A program made the translations under genes and the position numbers. Positions 37,002 to 47,716 of a stretch of 64,000 nt of DNA are shown piece after piece. Origin of the DNA: Haematobia irritans (taxonomy: Eukaryota > Arthropoda > Insecta > Diptera > Muscidae); contig NC_134398.1 of the NCBI RefSeq assembly GCF_050003625.1, positions 115,048,145 to 115,112,144 of the forward strand, in the 5' to 3' direction. The notes below the pieces were generated by a model that was not told the origin of the DNA, ran no database searches, and was given only the letters and a program-made list of their open reading frames with translations. The stretch's first letter is position 1; each line of letters begins with the position of its first letter.

Positions 37002-38407
37002 AACCCAGAAAAAAGTGTCTTCGAAACTAAAGGAAAAAAATGTTCAGCAATTTAGTTTAGCCATTTTATTTCCATTAAGTTAAATTTTTGTGTGAAATAA
37101 TAAAATGTACTTGTTCCAGTAAAAAAATCCTAAAATGAAAGCAGTTAGGAATAGTTCATTACCTAGAATAAGGCATGGAATTTTACTGTTTTCTTCGCTG
37201 GGTATAAGAATTTACTACTGAACAAAAAATTTTTATTCACTGATAACAAAGCATTCGTAAAAGTAAACAAAAACCGTACTAAAACCAATTTTTCTCAAAT
37301 TTAGTAAAATGATAATAATGATAATGAAAAAATGATAATTCTGATTTCCTTTATTATAGAAAGCTTATCATACATACGAATAGCACTTGGCATAGAAATA
37401 TATTTTAGTTCATTTGTACTAAGAGCATTCAATCCTTTCAAAACTTAAGGAAACACACTTGTTAGAATATAGGAAATTTTCCTATATCTCTTTTGTCTAC
37501 CTGTAATCGATACCTGTCATCGATGTAATCGATATGTTTGCGCGTGGGTTGTTTTTTTAGTTGGAATCGCGTTGTTATGGTATATGGAGAGATTGTTAAA
37601 AAATAATATAGTAAAATAATATAATAAATAACAAATAAAATATATACATAAAATATGTGTTATTTTAAATTAGTGAGAACAATTTTCGTTTTTTTTGAAA
37701 ATTATTAAACATAAATTACAAACAATAAGTCTATCAATGTTCGTGATGGTGTACAAAGAAAGAAAACACCAACAGAATAACAACCCCTTCATTCATTAAC
37801 TAACATTCATTCGTGAAAAAATTGGTTTATAATTGTTTATATTTGTAGGCATTGAAATTGTCAAATGGGGACAAAATCGTTAGACAGCAACTTATTAAAA
37901 GTGAAAGGCACAAGAAGAAGAAAAAAAAAATACGTTTTACAGTTTATAGCATTACATGAAAATTGGAAATAGTGGAATAATAAACTAATATTCCGATGCT
38001 GTTGATTCTTAATAAATATATTTAATATATTAATAAACATGTCTTTTATTAAAGAAAAAGTTGTCTATATAAATAAATAAAATTGTATTTAAAAACGAAG
38101 ATAAGCAGTTCTAATTTTGAAGTAAAAGGTTTACAACAAATGTGTAAGATCTGTCCAAATTAATGAAAAAAGTTCAATAAAATCATTCCATATATGAATT
38201 GAATTGAGTTAAATTTTTTCATTCTGTAGTATAGTGGTACATAAATATAGGAAAATGTTAACTAATATATGGAATGCATTCCTCCTAATTTTTATGAAAA
38301 TCACATCGTTCAAACAAATAAAAATGTCTTTGGCGCTATACGAAGTTCAACTTTCTTCACAATGAGTTCATTTTAACTTAAAGAAGTGGTCACTTTTTTT
38401 CTGGGTG
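37002..38407 (-). mobile_element. MITE family D, copy 2, inserted in the Tc3-like relic
   Basis: It shares with 4531-5546, in reverse, the end CACTTTTTTTCTGGGTG, the AACTTTCTTCACAATGAG block, GGACAAAATCGTTAG, the ATCGATATGTTTGCGCG block and the CTGTTTTCTTCGCTGGGTAT phrase. The left end is AACCCAGAAAAAAGTG, one base off the other end. TA flanks are at 37000-37001 and 38408-38409. It is about 390 bp longer than copy 1, the extra sequence lying in its right half (38000-38340). Confidence 0.75.
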
Positions 38408-38409
38408 TA

Positions 38410-38760
38410 GATGTCGCACAATGTCTGCAGCTTTGGTATTACCGACGTTGCGGTCGAAGCGCTGTTTTGATAAATTGTTTATAAAGACATCGGCAGTAAT
38501 AATTTCAAATTGTCTGCCAAAAAAAAAATTAATAGAATAAAAAGATTTATATAATATAGATATAGATTATATAATATATTATATAGAACATTTGTTATTA
38601 CAAAGTAGGTTCCAAATCCTATTTTCCTTACGTTTCGTAAAGCCGGCAGAGAACTGAACTGGGTAACGCCGACGCAAACTGTATGATATTATAGAAATTT
38701 TCCTCATGACTACCACCTACTGACGCAGTTTCGCTTCACAGTTTCGTCCTCTTGTCTTTT
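38410..38760. other. non-coding spacer
   Basis: No gene or repeat recognised, apart from AT dinucleotide repeats near 38550-38585. Confidence 0.4.
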
Positions 38761-38773
38761 TATTCTCTCTGTT

Positions 38774-38794
38774 CTAACCTAACCTAACCTAACC
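38774..38794. mobile_element. (CCTAA)4 micro-insertion with 13-bp target duplication
   Basis: The insert is just CTAACCTAACCTAACCTAAC plus C. It is flanked by the exact 13-bp direct repeat TATTCTCTCTGTT at 38761-38773 and 38795-38807. The insert equals the tail of the SINE at 5701-6049 in the other orientation. The simplest reading is a SINE copy truncated to its tail; a telomere-type repeat capture during break repair is an alternative. Confidence 0.75.
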
Positions 38795-38926
38795 TATTCT
38801 CTCTGTTGGTATGTTCTATGCCTCACCGATTACAGCAAGTTCTAATAAAAGGGCAATACTATATCGTATTAGTTAATCAAACTATCTTAATTTTATTTTG
38901 ACATGAGTGTAGTATTATGAAAACTA

Positions 38927-39443
38927 CACTCAAAAAAAAGTGAACTCTCTATTTCACTAAAGCCATATTAACTTTATATTAGTTCATAGAATCATTATGT
39001 TTGGAAAAAGTTTATTTTAGTCAAATAATTTTTTGCGTATGTTAGTTAAATGAACTAAAAAACGGGAAAAAGTTATACACAAATAAAGCATAAAGATTTC
39101 CTAATTTCGTATTTCTTACAAAATAGTTCATTATTTCTTTAAATTTGTAAATTTTACCAAAAATGTGTCCATCATGAACTTCGTATGTCACTAAAGACAT
39201 TCTTGCAATTTTGAACTCCAAGATTTCTCTTAAAACTACAAAATTTTCTTTAACTACTGAAAAAATTTAGTTATGTCTAATAAATTTTCATGAATTTGTC
39301 GAAAAATATTTACTTATTTTTGCCATATCGGAGTGATGCCAGCGCTTGTAATACCGTTTAGTTAAAATTTTCTAAAAAAGTTCCAAATTTTCTAAAATTA
39401 ATCGAAAGTTATCTTTCCTGGTGGGTTCACTGTTTTTTCAGTG
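38927..39443. mobile_element. TA-flanked MITE, family A, copy 1 (uninterrupted)
   Basis: Ends CACTCAAAAAAAAGTGAACTC and GGTTCACTGTTTTTTCAGTG lie next to TA at 38925-38926 and 39444-39445. 517 bp, no coding capacity. Copy 2 at 47717-48801 is in reverse orientation. This copy supplies the empty site (GAACTATTTTGTAAG on the complement) that proves the insertion in copy 2. Confidence 0.8.
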
Positions 39444-39816
39444 TATGAAAAATCAGCATGCAAATACAGTAATTTTCGCTTATAGTCCATACACGCAAAA
39501 AAATAATTCTTTCCTCCCAAACGAAATTTTAGACAAACAAAGTTCGTTTCTCATTTGCTTTTCGCTGTAAGGAAGTGTATTTGGGAGAAAAGTATATACT
39601 TTTTGTGATAAACGTTTATTCTTTTCCAGGATGTAAAAACAATTTCATAAGGACAAACTCAAAAAAAAAAACATTGTTTTCTTGCTAATTGCATTTTCTC
39701 TCACATCTTTCTCACATCCACGATGCATTTTAGTTCTTAACACCTTTTCCTGTAATACCAACAATGTAGAAGAAATTATACGATTTTATAAATTTTTAAA
39801 ATTTGTTTTTACCTTT

Positions 39817-39889
39817 CGCCTGGACGGAGAATCGAACCGCGGACCATGCACTTTGTAAGCCAACACACTAACCACTGAGCTATGTACCT
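39817..39889 (-). ncRNA. tRNA-like Pol III cassette 1 (copy 1)
   Basis: On the minus strand: A box TAGCTCAGTGG (complement of 39872-39882), an exact consensus match, and B box GGTTCGATTCT (complement of 39828-39838). A loop CTTACAA has TAC at the anticodon place. The T arm can pair with one mismatch, but the acceptor ends do not pair, so it is unlikely to make a working tRNA. The core is identical to that at 46967-47039. Confidence 0.6.
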
Positions 39890-40001
39890 ACTATGGTCAT
39901 CAATAGATAAATATCCATATAAGTTATATTTATATAGCATAGCTTGCGGCGCCCACGAACCGAATAAACAAAGTTTATTTAACAGAAACAAACATTTAGT
40001 T

Positions 40002-40077
40002 TGGCACCGTGGTGCAGTGGTTGCTACGTCCGACTTGCATGCCAAGGGTCGTGGGTTCGATCCCTGCTAAGACCAAA
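40002..40077 (+). ncRNA. tRNA-like Pol III cassette 2 (copy 1)
   Basis: A box TGGTGCAGTGG (40010-40020) and B box GGTTCGATCCC (40054-40064), then a run of eight T at 40079-40086, a proper Pol III terminator position. The head resembles that of the SINE at 5701-6049. The acceptor stem does not form well; it reads as a tRNA-derived transcript unit rather than a tRNA gene. Confidence 0.6.
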
Positions 40078-40163
40078 GTTTTTTTTACGTATATTCCAGA
40101 TTCCGGAAGATTCCGAAAAAATGTTTTACATTACATTCTACTATATTAAATTTTTACTATGAA

Positions 40164-40204
40164 CTCACATCTTTCTCACTTCGTGGAAGTGAGAAAGATG
40201 TGAG
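40164..40204. other. perfect 19-bp hairpin at an arm junction
   Basis: CTCACATCTTTCTCACTTC, loop GTG, then its exact complement. It lies where the right inverted arm of the 39492-40401 element begins, and marks a probable template-switch point. Confidence 0.75.
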
Positions 40205-40403
40205 GGAAAATGCAATTAGCCAGAAAAAAAAATTTTGAGTTAGTCTTTATGAAATTGTTTTTATATTCTGGAAAAGAATAAACGTTTATCACAAAAAGTA
40301 TATACTTTTCTTCCAAATACACTTCCTTTCAGCGAAAAGCAATTGAGAAACGAACTTTGTCTAAAATTTCGTTTGGGAGGAAAGAATTATTTTTTTGCGT
40401 GTA

Positions 40404-43030
40404 GCTAAATATGTCCCAAAATATGTAGAAGCAAACGCAGCTTAATAAATATTCCAGTGTTATCAAGCCTAATGTTACACATACTTTACTTACCGCAAAT
40501 TGGATTTTGCTAGCAATTTAAGGCATTTCTTGGACGCTCTGTTTTGTGTTCTAAACATTTTTTTCTCGAAATCGGCATTGTCAAAAAGTTTTCCAATACA
40601 TATATTTTTATCAACCGCTAACATGTGGAATTGTTTGTTTTTCTTATAAAATATGTGGAAATTTTTGAACAATTAATTATGCGGGAAGCTTCCCTTTAAA
40701 AATCTTGCGAGAACTTTAAAACAAGTTGCTAACTATATTATTTGTCTCTCAAGTACAAAATTTCAATTTCAATATTGCAAGAGTTGCATACCGGCCTTTA
40801 AACAGACTTTTTTAAGTTGTTACGTATAATGATGTTTTGCAGGATATAAACTTTAAAAGAAACTTTATTTTAATCCATCGTTTAACACTTATTATTATTA
40901 TTATGTTTTATTTAGTCATCTTTCATACATTAATCAGTGGCTTTTTAGAATAGTTTTCAATTTTGACAAATGTCAGGAAAGTTGTTCGAAATGAGTTAGA
41001 TTTCACTTCCCCCTTTCAGACATAGGAAAACCATCTCGGTTAACCATTTACATATTTTTAACCCCCACCTCAAAAAACCTCAAACCTGAAATTGTATCGC
41101 CTTATGTCTAAAACAAAGAAGCCTCATAAACAAGGGGTTAAATGTAAACAGGATTATATTCTCAAAAATCTTCCATATGTGAAATAATGATTTATAAAAA
41201 TAAAATTAAATTTTCGACCCAGACGCTAGACCGTTCTTACGGTTATCTCATTAAAAGATATTAAAAAAGCTTAACCACTTCTTCATTGGTAACAATGGAA
41301 CAATTGTACAAATTATTTTTCACCGGATGTTAAATCAAATGGCTTAGATAAGGGGGAGTAAAGGCAAGGATATCCCACATTTGAAATGCCATAAATGGTA
41401 GACGAAAACAGGTTCTTTTGACAGACAATTTTTAATAAAATAAAAAAATTAACATAAAAACGAACTAAGCTGACGAAAGAAAATTTTAACATTTGTCATT
41501 GGCCCACCTCCAAAAAGAAGACAGGCGGAAAAAACTATTGTCAACGATGTTCATTTTAACAGTTTATCTATTGTCTCGTCGCCCAACCAAAAAAAAAATC
41601 CCTCAACTTGTTAACCGTACCATAGGAAGACAGACAAAAGGACTAAAAACCCATAGTTTGTTAACAAATCCGTGAAGTCTCTCTCTAAAAAAAAAACAAA
41701 AACACCACAGGCATAATGGGAATGGACACCAGTAAGGGGAGTGCTAAATGTAGACAGTGGTGAAATGGATTAATTTCAGCAAGAAAACCGGAACAGGAAC
41801 TGAGACAAGAAAAAATTTTACACATTCAAAATTGAACGTTAAAATCAACCATGCAAAATGCATGCCAGTGTTCGACTATAACCCCTCTATATAAAACTTA
41901 AAAAAAAAAAAAGATTTTGTTTTTAAGCACCATCAATAATGGGATGGAGAGGGCAGATGTATTGCTTCGCTTGTATTCCTTTGGGGTAATTTGTTAAAAG
42001 CCATATAAAAGCACACAAAGTCACATTTCAACCATTTTCGAAAGAAAAACAAAAATTACTGTAAAGACTTTGGGACATTTCAACCACTGATTGTGATTCC
42101 GCAATGGCAAATCTTCTACCCCATAGGATTTATAGAATTTTTAATAATAAAAAGCAAGACGAAGCGACTGTCTTTGAGCATTTACGCGGCTTTAATAGAT
42201 GATCGAGTGGTTTGCAGGGTAGGTGTACATTTGGAAGGGCTGTTTGCACGTGTTTTATGTTACAATGTCTCCATTGATCCTTTGTTGGTTGGTTGTGAGT
42301 GATTATCCCTTTTAAGCGTATCAATGCGAATATTCCCAACCCAGTTAGGGTAATGCAAGTGTGTATGCATTTCGAACCCAACATGAGAACGAAATGAAAC
42401 ATCCTTTAGATGCGCCCGTGTGTGTGTGTGTGTTCGGGTGTAAGAGAGCACTTTACATTTTAACTCAAAATTTTCATGGTTTGTCAGTTAACTATTGGCT
42501 TCGTTGCTTACAAATCGGCAAGGGGAACGGAAATTTCTCTTTCAACTCTTAGGGGATCATTTCTTTAATGTCACACAAATTGAGTAAAATCAAATTGAAC
42601 AACCATGAAATGGCAGCATTAAATGGTTTGCCAACTCTTTTAGAAATTTCAAGCAATACCAACGGGGGATTTTAAACAGTGATTTGATCTAAAACTAAAT
42701 AAAGAAATGCACATTAAAAAATGCAACTTAAATCCTTTGATAAATTATGAGCATAATCGGCTTTTGTTGCCGCTGGTATTAACCAGTAATGCGCTAATGA
42801 CTGAATATGGTGGAGAATATTTATGAATAATTACAGTAATACTCGAAAAGAGAGGATCTTCTTCAATCTCTAAACAGAGACGGGTAAGCCATAGGGCTTC
42901 CAGATAAGTAATGACCAAGTTGCGTGAAAAATATATTGTTTTAATATATGACACTATGTTTAGTGGGACAAAATTCGATAACGATTTCGATATTTGCAAA
43001 TCTTCTTCCCCTATTTGGCCTCGTTGGTAT
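40404..43030. other. non-coding stretch
   Basis: No gene recognised. (TG)n-like run at 42419-42434. Frames at 41493-41675, 42093-42302, 42130-42402 (minus) and 42361-42552 lack motifs and overlap one another. Confidence 0.5.
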
Positions 43031-43031
43031 T

Positions 43032-43150
43032 TGTTAGGTTAGGTTAAAGTGGCAGCCCGATTAAGTTTCAGGCTCGCTTAGACTATTCAGTCCATTGTGA
43101 TACCACATTTAACTAAAAGTACCTATTACATATGGACACTTCTAGTTTTA
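43032..43150 (-). mobile_element. SINE tail fragment, variant subfamily
   Basis: GTTAGGTTAGGTTAAAGTGG, CAGCCCGATTAAGTTTCAGG and TCCATTGTGATACCACATTT are a variant of the 3' region of the SINE at 5701-6049. The body beyond is different (AACTAAAAGTACC), and a scrap of the same variant occurs near 9125-9160. Target duplication not evident. Confidence 0.65.
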
Positions 43151-43179
43151 TTTGTTGATCTATTCAATTATTGGCTCCG

Positions 43180-43372
43180 AGTGCACTGACAATTATCTTC
43201 CTCCGGGACGAAAATTTAAACGACCAAAATTCTTTTTTACGGTAAGGTTGTTTCTTTGAGGTGAAATAAATCCAAATGAATGAGAACAGTTGTAAAGGGG
43301 GTTTTAGAATCAAAACATAATTTTGTTTGTCTAAAATTGCATTCCTCAGAAAAGAAACCTCTTCTTTCAGTG
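43180..43372. mobile_element. small MITE-like element
   Basis: It starts near TGCACTGACAATTATC and ends CTTCTTTCAGTGCA. The terminal inverted match is short (TGCACTGA). The right end also occurs at 15237-15304, which supports its being a dispersed element. Confidence 0.4.
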
Positions 43373-44076
43373 CAAGCATAGATATAAGGCGAACTCTTTC
43401 AGAGGTGGCACGAAAAGTGTCATTCTCTCTTAAATATATATCAATTCTAGAGAAATTATTATTTTTTAAGCGAATCTAAATTGCAACCACAGTGAAATAA
43501 CTTAGTGTAAAAATGGGTTCATTGCAATCAAACGATATGCGTATGAGCAGGAAAGCACTATGCAAATATAATATTGGATACGTGACTCGAGTTTTTGTTA
43601 AGGCATCGATCGCTTAGATAACCTCAACGAACGAAATCGACCTCAATATTTACAAAAAATGTATAAAAAGAAATGATGAAAAAGTGACACAATATGACGA
43701 AACGGTGGCACAGAAATGCAAAAAATATAGCATTTAGTAACACAACAAAAGAGTGGCAAGTAAAATTGCATAGCAACTATGTATAACACTGGTAGTGCTA
43801 GACATTTACTCGCGGAAAAATTTGTTCAAACGAATATTAGATCTGTTATACAACCAACTGCACTGTTTGTTTAAGTTTTTATACAGGATCGTTTATTTGG
43901 CATAGACGAATGGCTATTTAAGATACATAAAATTAGTCTTGCTTAAACTGAAGGAATTGTAACCCTATGCATTAGTTTATTGTAACTTGGTCTTCGCTCA
44001 TGTGAGTACCGTCCATTTTTGTCGAATTGGAAGTTTTTTAGCCGGCAAGAGACGTCGTGATTAATTCAAAACGATG
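43373..44076. other. non-coding stretch with GTGGCAC-type motifs
   Basis: CAGAGGTGGCAC at 43401 and several GTGGCAC/GTGGCAAG motifs near 43706-43760 hint at a decayed hAT element ending ATAACACTG near 43790, but no matching duplication was found. Confidence 0.3.
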
Positions 44077-44078
44077 TA

Positions 44079-44940
44079 CAGTATCGGACAAAACATTTGC
44101 AACTACCATAAAAATTTCAATATTTTGCCATAAGGAGTGTTAGAATATTCCGTTTTTTTAAATTTATTTTTATTTTGCACAATCTGCCTAATATATCAGA
44201 AAACAAAAATTAATTAATTAACATTTTATGAAGCTAAATAGATGCATAGTACCAAAATGGATAGGACAAAACAATTGCAACTCATTGTATCCTAAAGCTT
44301 AATATGTTTTTAATTTTTTTCCGAATCCTTTATATTCAGTGACATCTATGACATTGACTTTATTAAATGTTCAATTGCATCCTGTAATATATTATTCCAT
44401 GCACTCTGCAGCCGCCACTATTTTTTACTTTATTCTAATAAGTATTTTTATCCACAAAGAGCAAAAGGAGTTCGATCGGACTATGATGCGGTGATTGAGG
44501 AGGCCACTACATCACATTAATATTGTAATGCGGAATCCACGTGTTTACAAGCTTTGAAGTGTGTTTTTCGTTGATTTTTGGGTCGTTATCCTGTTGAAAC
44601 GTCCAACGTGACAATTCCCATCCCGTATATGGTTACATAACATCTTCCAGAATGTTTTTGTACACCGAACTATCAATTATACCATTAATTCGATCCAGTG
44701 CACCTAGCCCGATATACCGATATTATGATTTTGAGTGTACGATTTCCAATTATTGACCCAAATCTGTAGAAATTTTGTATAAAACGTAGCTATTGGCATC
44801 GACGGTGGTATACAGTTGAAAGGTTCCGCCTTGCTTTAGTGGATTTTTTGCTGTCAGTCGTCACTTGATTTGAAATGAGCTCCCACCAATTTGTTTATGG
44901 CAAACGCACATTTTATCCTTCCAGTAAATCTCTCTAACTT
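44079..44940 (-). mobile_element. decayed Tc1-like element with doubled end motif
   Basis: A TA at 44077-44078 is followed by CAGTATCGGACAAAACATTT. A second, similar motif ATAGGACAAAACAATTGCAACT lies at 44261-44282, about 180 bp inside. Paired direct repeats in each end are typical of IR/DR Tc1-like elements. The minus strand carries the transposase relic (next entry). The far end could not be identified, so the element is truncated. Confidence 0.65.
44400..44730 (-). pseudogene. Tc1-like transposase relic
   Basis: Minus-strand translation in one frame gives GLGALDRINGIIDSSVYKNI, then FQQDNDPK, HTSKLVNTWIPHYNINVM, a stop, and WPPQSPHHSPIELLL. These correspond to the block before the second catalytic aspartate (FQQDNDPKHTSK in Tc1 proteins), the segment to the third catalytic site (WP-QSPDLNPIENLW) and the sequence upstream. 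Stops interrupt the frame, the third acidic site is altered (HHSPIE) and a four-residue insertion (INEK) follows DPK. Clearly inactive. The N-terminal DNA-binding half is missing or unrecognisable. Confidence 0.75.
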
Positions 44941-45445
44941 TAAACTGTCATTGCAAATAAGAACAAAAACGAAAAAGAATTAGCAAAGCTTCATTTTACC
45001 CCAACAAATTTCTATGAAACGCAATGGCTTACACTCCAGAGAAATTCTCATTTCTTTCTTCCTGTTATTCCATGAAATAGAATAAAATTAAAGAAATAAA
45101 AATCACAAATTGCTAAATGCAAAATGTCATTGTTGTAGATGGAATTCATTTAATTTTCTTCCAGTTTTGCTTTAAATCAATGCAAATGCAAAAGTACCTA
45201 GGACGGACAGACTGTTGTGTTGGAATTCTGCAAAAACAAATGCATAAAAAACTCTAAAATGAAAATATTTGACAGGACTCCGAGGTATATACGACGACTA
45301 GTCTAAACAGTCAAATAGACTACAATACAGAGACAAAATACACAAAACTGGCATAATATAAAAAATCTTTAGTTTTGTAATTTGATAATACCCAAAATGC
45401 ACACAGTTTGCAAGAGAGAAATATGCACATACGTACATATTGGTA
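44941..45445. other. non-coding spacer
   Basis: No gene or repeat recognised. Confidence 0.4.
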
Positions 45446-45721
45446 CACAGAAAAAAATAATCATTTTTTTTTTCAATCACGAATTTAATAAAAATCACAA
45501 ATATAAAAAAATATTTTTGATTAAAAAAAATTAATTCATTTGGTTAAACATTTTTATTTAATTAATATTTATATTAGGATATATAGTAATTTAAGTAAAT
45601 ACTTAAAAAATCTATAATTTTATAGAATGACTTTTTGCAATAATTCGATTAAAATTTAATTTTGGTATTGAACACATCTTCAACTTTTTACAAGATTTTG
45701 GTAATGTTTTTTTTCTGTGTG
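45446..45721. mobile_element. small AT-rich MITE
   Basis: Ends CACAGAAAAAAATAATC and TGTTTTTTTTCTGTGTG; TA at 45444-45445 on the left only. About 276 bp, mostly A and T, non-coding. The ends resemble those at 3790. Confidence 0.5.
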
Positions 45722-46450
45722 ATTATATTTATATGTTCTTATAAATACGTGTGTATCTGTGTTTGTGTGTACTACAAATAAATTGAAACTCAAATGCATT
45801 CAATTAAAATAAGGATGTTATAGCAACAATAGTAACAATTATAGACCCAGCAACCATCACTGACAACTGATGTTTTCATTTAAAACTTTTGGCATTAATA
45901 TCCTGGTGCTTTCCAGTTTATCTCTCCATATGTATCCTTGCAATAAGCAAAAACAACAACAACAAAAAACAAAAAAAATAATAAAATTTCGTTTTTGAAA
46001 CTTAAATTCAGACAGAGCAGACAATTAGAAAATCCTAGAAAAAAAGACGACATAGTATCCTTAGAATTCTCTCTAGTATTTGCCATGCAATGGCATATGG
46101 GATTTGTTTCGTTTTTCAAATGATCTATGCATGAATGCAATATTCATAGGCCCAAATACTGTGGTTAAGATAGTTATTAGAGTGACTTTCGTAAATAAAC
46201 AACAACAAAAACTAAATATTTTTCCAGTTCATAGAAAGGGAAGCAATGAAATTTAAATTTTATTAGACATGTTTTTACATTTCTTCTTGCCAGATTAATT
46301 ACTATTTTATATGAGCTCAATAACGTATGACTACCGGAAGGCAAGCTTAACTTTTTTATGTCAGAGCTATTTTCTAATGCCAGATATGTCTATGTCTGAA
46401 GTAAAATATAGTAAGCTGCCAAAAACAATTCCTGAGTGTCATGTTCTTCA
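45722..46450. other. non-coding spacer
   Basis: No gene recognised. The frame 46311-46664 runs across the border of the next element and is not a gene. Confidence 0.4.
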
Positions 46451-46777
46451 CACGCAAAGAAAAAAAAAACGTTTGGAAAACGTGTACCGAAAACGTTTTT
46501 CTTTTGTTAGAGTTTTTTGGATTGCTTCGAAAATTTTAAACTTTTATCACCAAAAAAAAATCGTTTGTTACAAAATTTTTATTTTTTCAATGAAAAAGTT
46601 ATTTTTTGAAACAACAACACAGTCCATTTCGTTTATATCAAACACTGTTCTTTTCAGACTTTAGGTCTTTAAAAAGACACATTTTACAGTTCAAAATTTA
46701 ATATACTACAATGTAATGTTGAAAATTTTGTTCGGAATCTTCCGAACATATCTGAATATATGGAAAACAAAAAAAAC

Positions 46778-46853
46778 TTTGGTCGAAACAGGGATCGAAC
46801 CCACGACCCTTGTCATGCAAGTCGGACGTAGCAACCACTGCTCCACGGTGCCA
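46778..46853 (-). ncRNA. tRNA-like Pol III cassette 2 (copy 2)
   Basis: Minus strand: A box TGGAGCAGTGG (one change from copy 1), B box GGTTCGATCCC, and a T8 terminator (complement of 46769-46776). Promoter boxes and terminator are retained in both copies although surrounding sequence has diverged. Confidence 0.6.
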
Positions 46854-46966
46854 AACTATATGTTTGTTTCTGTTAAATAAACTTTGTTTATTCGGTTCGT
46901 GGGCGCCACAAGCTATGCTATATAAATATAACTTAAATGTATAATTATCTATTGATGACCATAACA

Positions 46967-47039
46967 GGTACATAGCTCAGTGGTTAGTGTGTTGGCTTAC
47001 AAAGTGCATGGTCCGCGGTTCGATTCTCCGTCCAGGCGA
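46967..47039 (+). ncRNA. tRNA-like Pol III cassette 1 (copy 2)
   Basis: A box TAGCTCAGTGG and B box GGTTCGATTCT. The roughly 70-nt core is identical to the complement of 39817-39889, whereas the immediate flanks differ (AACAGG against AGTAGG upstream). A run of T does not follow directly; the downstream strand is A-rich, so transcription would continue into the arm. Confidence 0.6.
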
Positions 47040-47320
47040 AAAGTAAAAAAAAAATTAAATTTATAAAATCGTATAATTTCTTCTACATTGTTGGTATGTG
47101 AGAAAGATGTGAGGGAAAATGCAATTAGCAAGAAAACAATGTTTTTTTTTTTGAGTTAGTCTTTATGAAATTGTTTTTACATCCTGGAAAAGAATAAACG
47201 TTTATCACAAAAAGTATATACCTTTCTTCCAAATACACTTCCTTTCAACGAAAAGGAAATGAGAAACAAACTTTGTTTGTCTAAAATTTCGTTGGGAGGA
47301 AAGAATTATTTTTTTGCGTG

Positions 47321-47716
47321 CAGTTACAGGATGTTTCGTATGGGAAAAATCTCTTCTTATTTTTTCTCTAAACGATTAGCTTTGTTGCCTTTGTTCTATA
47401 GGCAATATTAGCCATGAAAAGGTTAAACTAATTATAATTGTTCTGAATTTTCAGTTTTGCATTTTTTTAAGATATGAAAATCGTAAATAATAACTGCCAA
47501 CTTTTCTTTTTTAAATTTCAGCTATTTCTTGTCAAGGGGTTGACGAATGTACTGCTGGAAAGTGACAACTCAGATATTTTATATTTCAAACATTTATAAA
47601 ATTTGTTGAACCCATAAATTTGTTCAAAACAAAGGGTATAATAGGGTGGGTTTATCTAAACGAATTGGAAATTATATTTTTAGTTAATGTGTTTGAAGTA
47701 CCAAAATATCGCTATA
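47321..47716. other. non-coding spacer
   Basis: No gene or repeat recognised. Confidence 0.4.

Larger units (their letters stand above)
39492..40401 (+). mobile_element. inverted-repeat element carrying two divergent tRNA-like cassettes, copy 1
   Basis: Ends CACGCAAAAAAATAATTC and GAATTATTTTTTTGCGTG lie next to TA at 39490-39491 and 40402-40403. The inverted arms are about 225 bp each (39492-39720, 40175-40401) and close to identical. The centre holds two tRNA-like sequences facing away from each other (39817-39889 minus, 40002-40077 plus), with about 110 bp between them containing TATATTTATATAGCATAG. No protein-coding sequence. TA flanks suggest a Tc1/mariner-type mover; the tRNA-like pair is not a known part of that group as far as I can judge. 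Confidence 0.8.
46451..47320 (-). mobile_element. tRNA-pair element, copy 2, with a different left arm
   Basis: It shares with 39492-40401, in reverse, the whole centre (two tRNA-like cassettes and their spacer) and the arm ending in GAATTATTTTTTTGCGTG. The other side (46451-46680) starts with a similar CACGCAAAG but is otherwise unrelated: CGTTTGGAAAACGTGTACCG, then TTAAACTTTTATCACC. Only one arm is therefore common to the two copies. CA flanks both ends, perhaps mutated TA. Non-coding. Confidence 0.75.

Noticed and set aside
36597..37055. A complete 152-codon gene
   Set aside because: It is a Tc3-like relic with a frameshift, and its last 18 codons are read from the inserted MITE.
39882..40070. 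Frame MYLLWSSIDKYPYKLY and its near copy at 46698-46973
   Set aside because: The shared frame arises because it covers the conserved tRNA-like pair; the conserved signal is the Pol III boxes, and the frame runs through them.
43401..43793. A hAT element with CAGAGGTGGCAC start
   Set aside because: The presumed other end (ATAACACTG) is a poor match and flanks AACTCTTT and GTAGTGCT do not agree.
46967..47039. A functional tRNA-Val(TAC) gene
   Set aside because: Promoter boxes and a TAC loop are present but the acceptor strands do not pair and the anticodon stem is poor.
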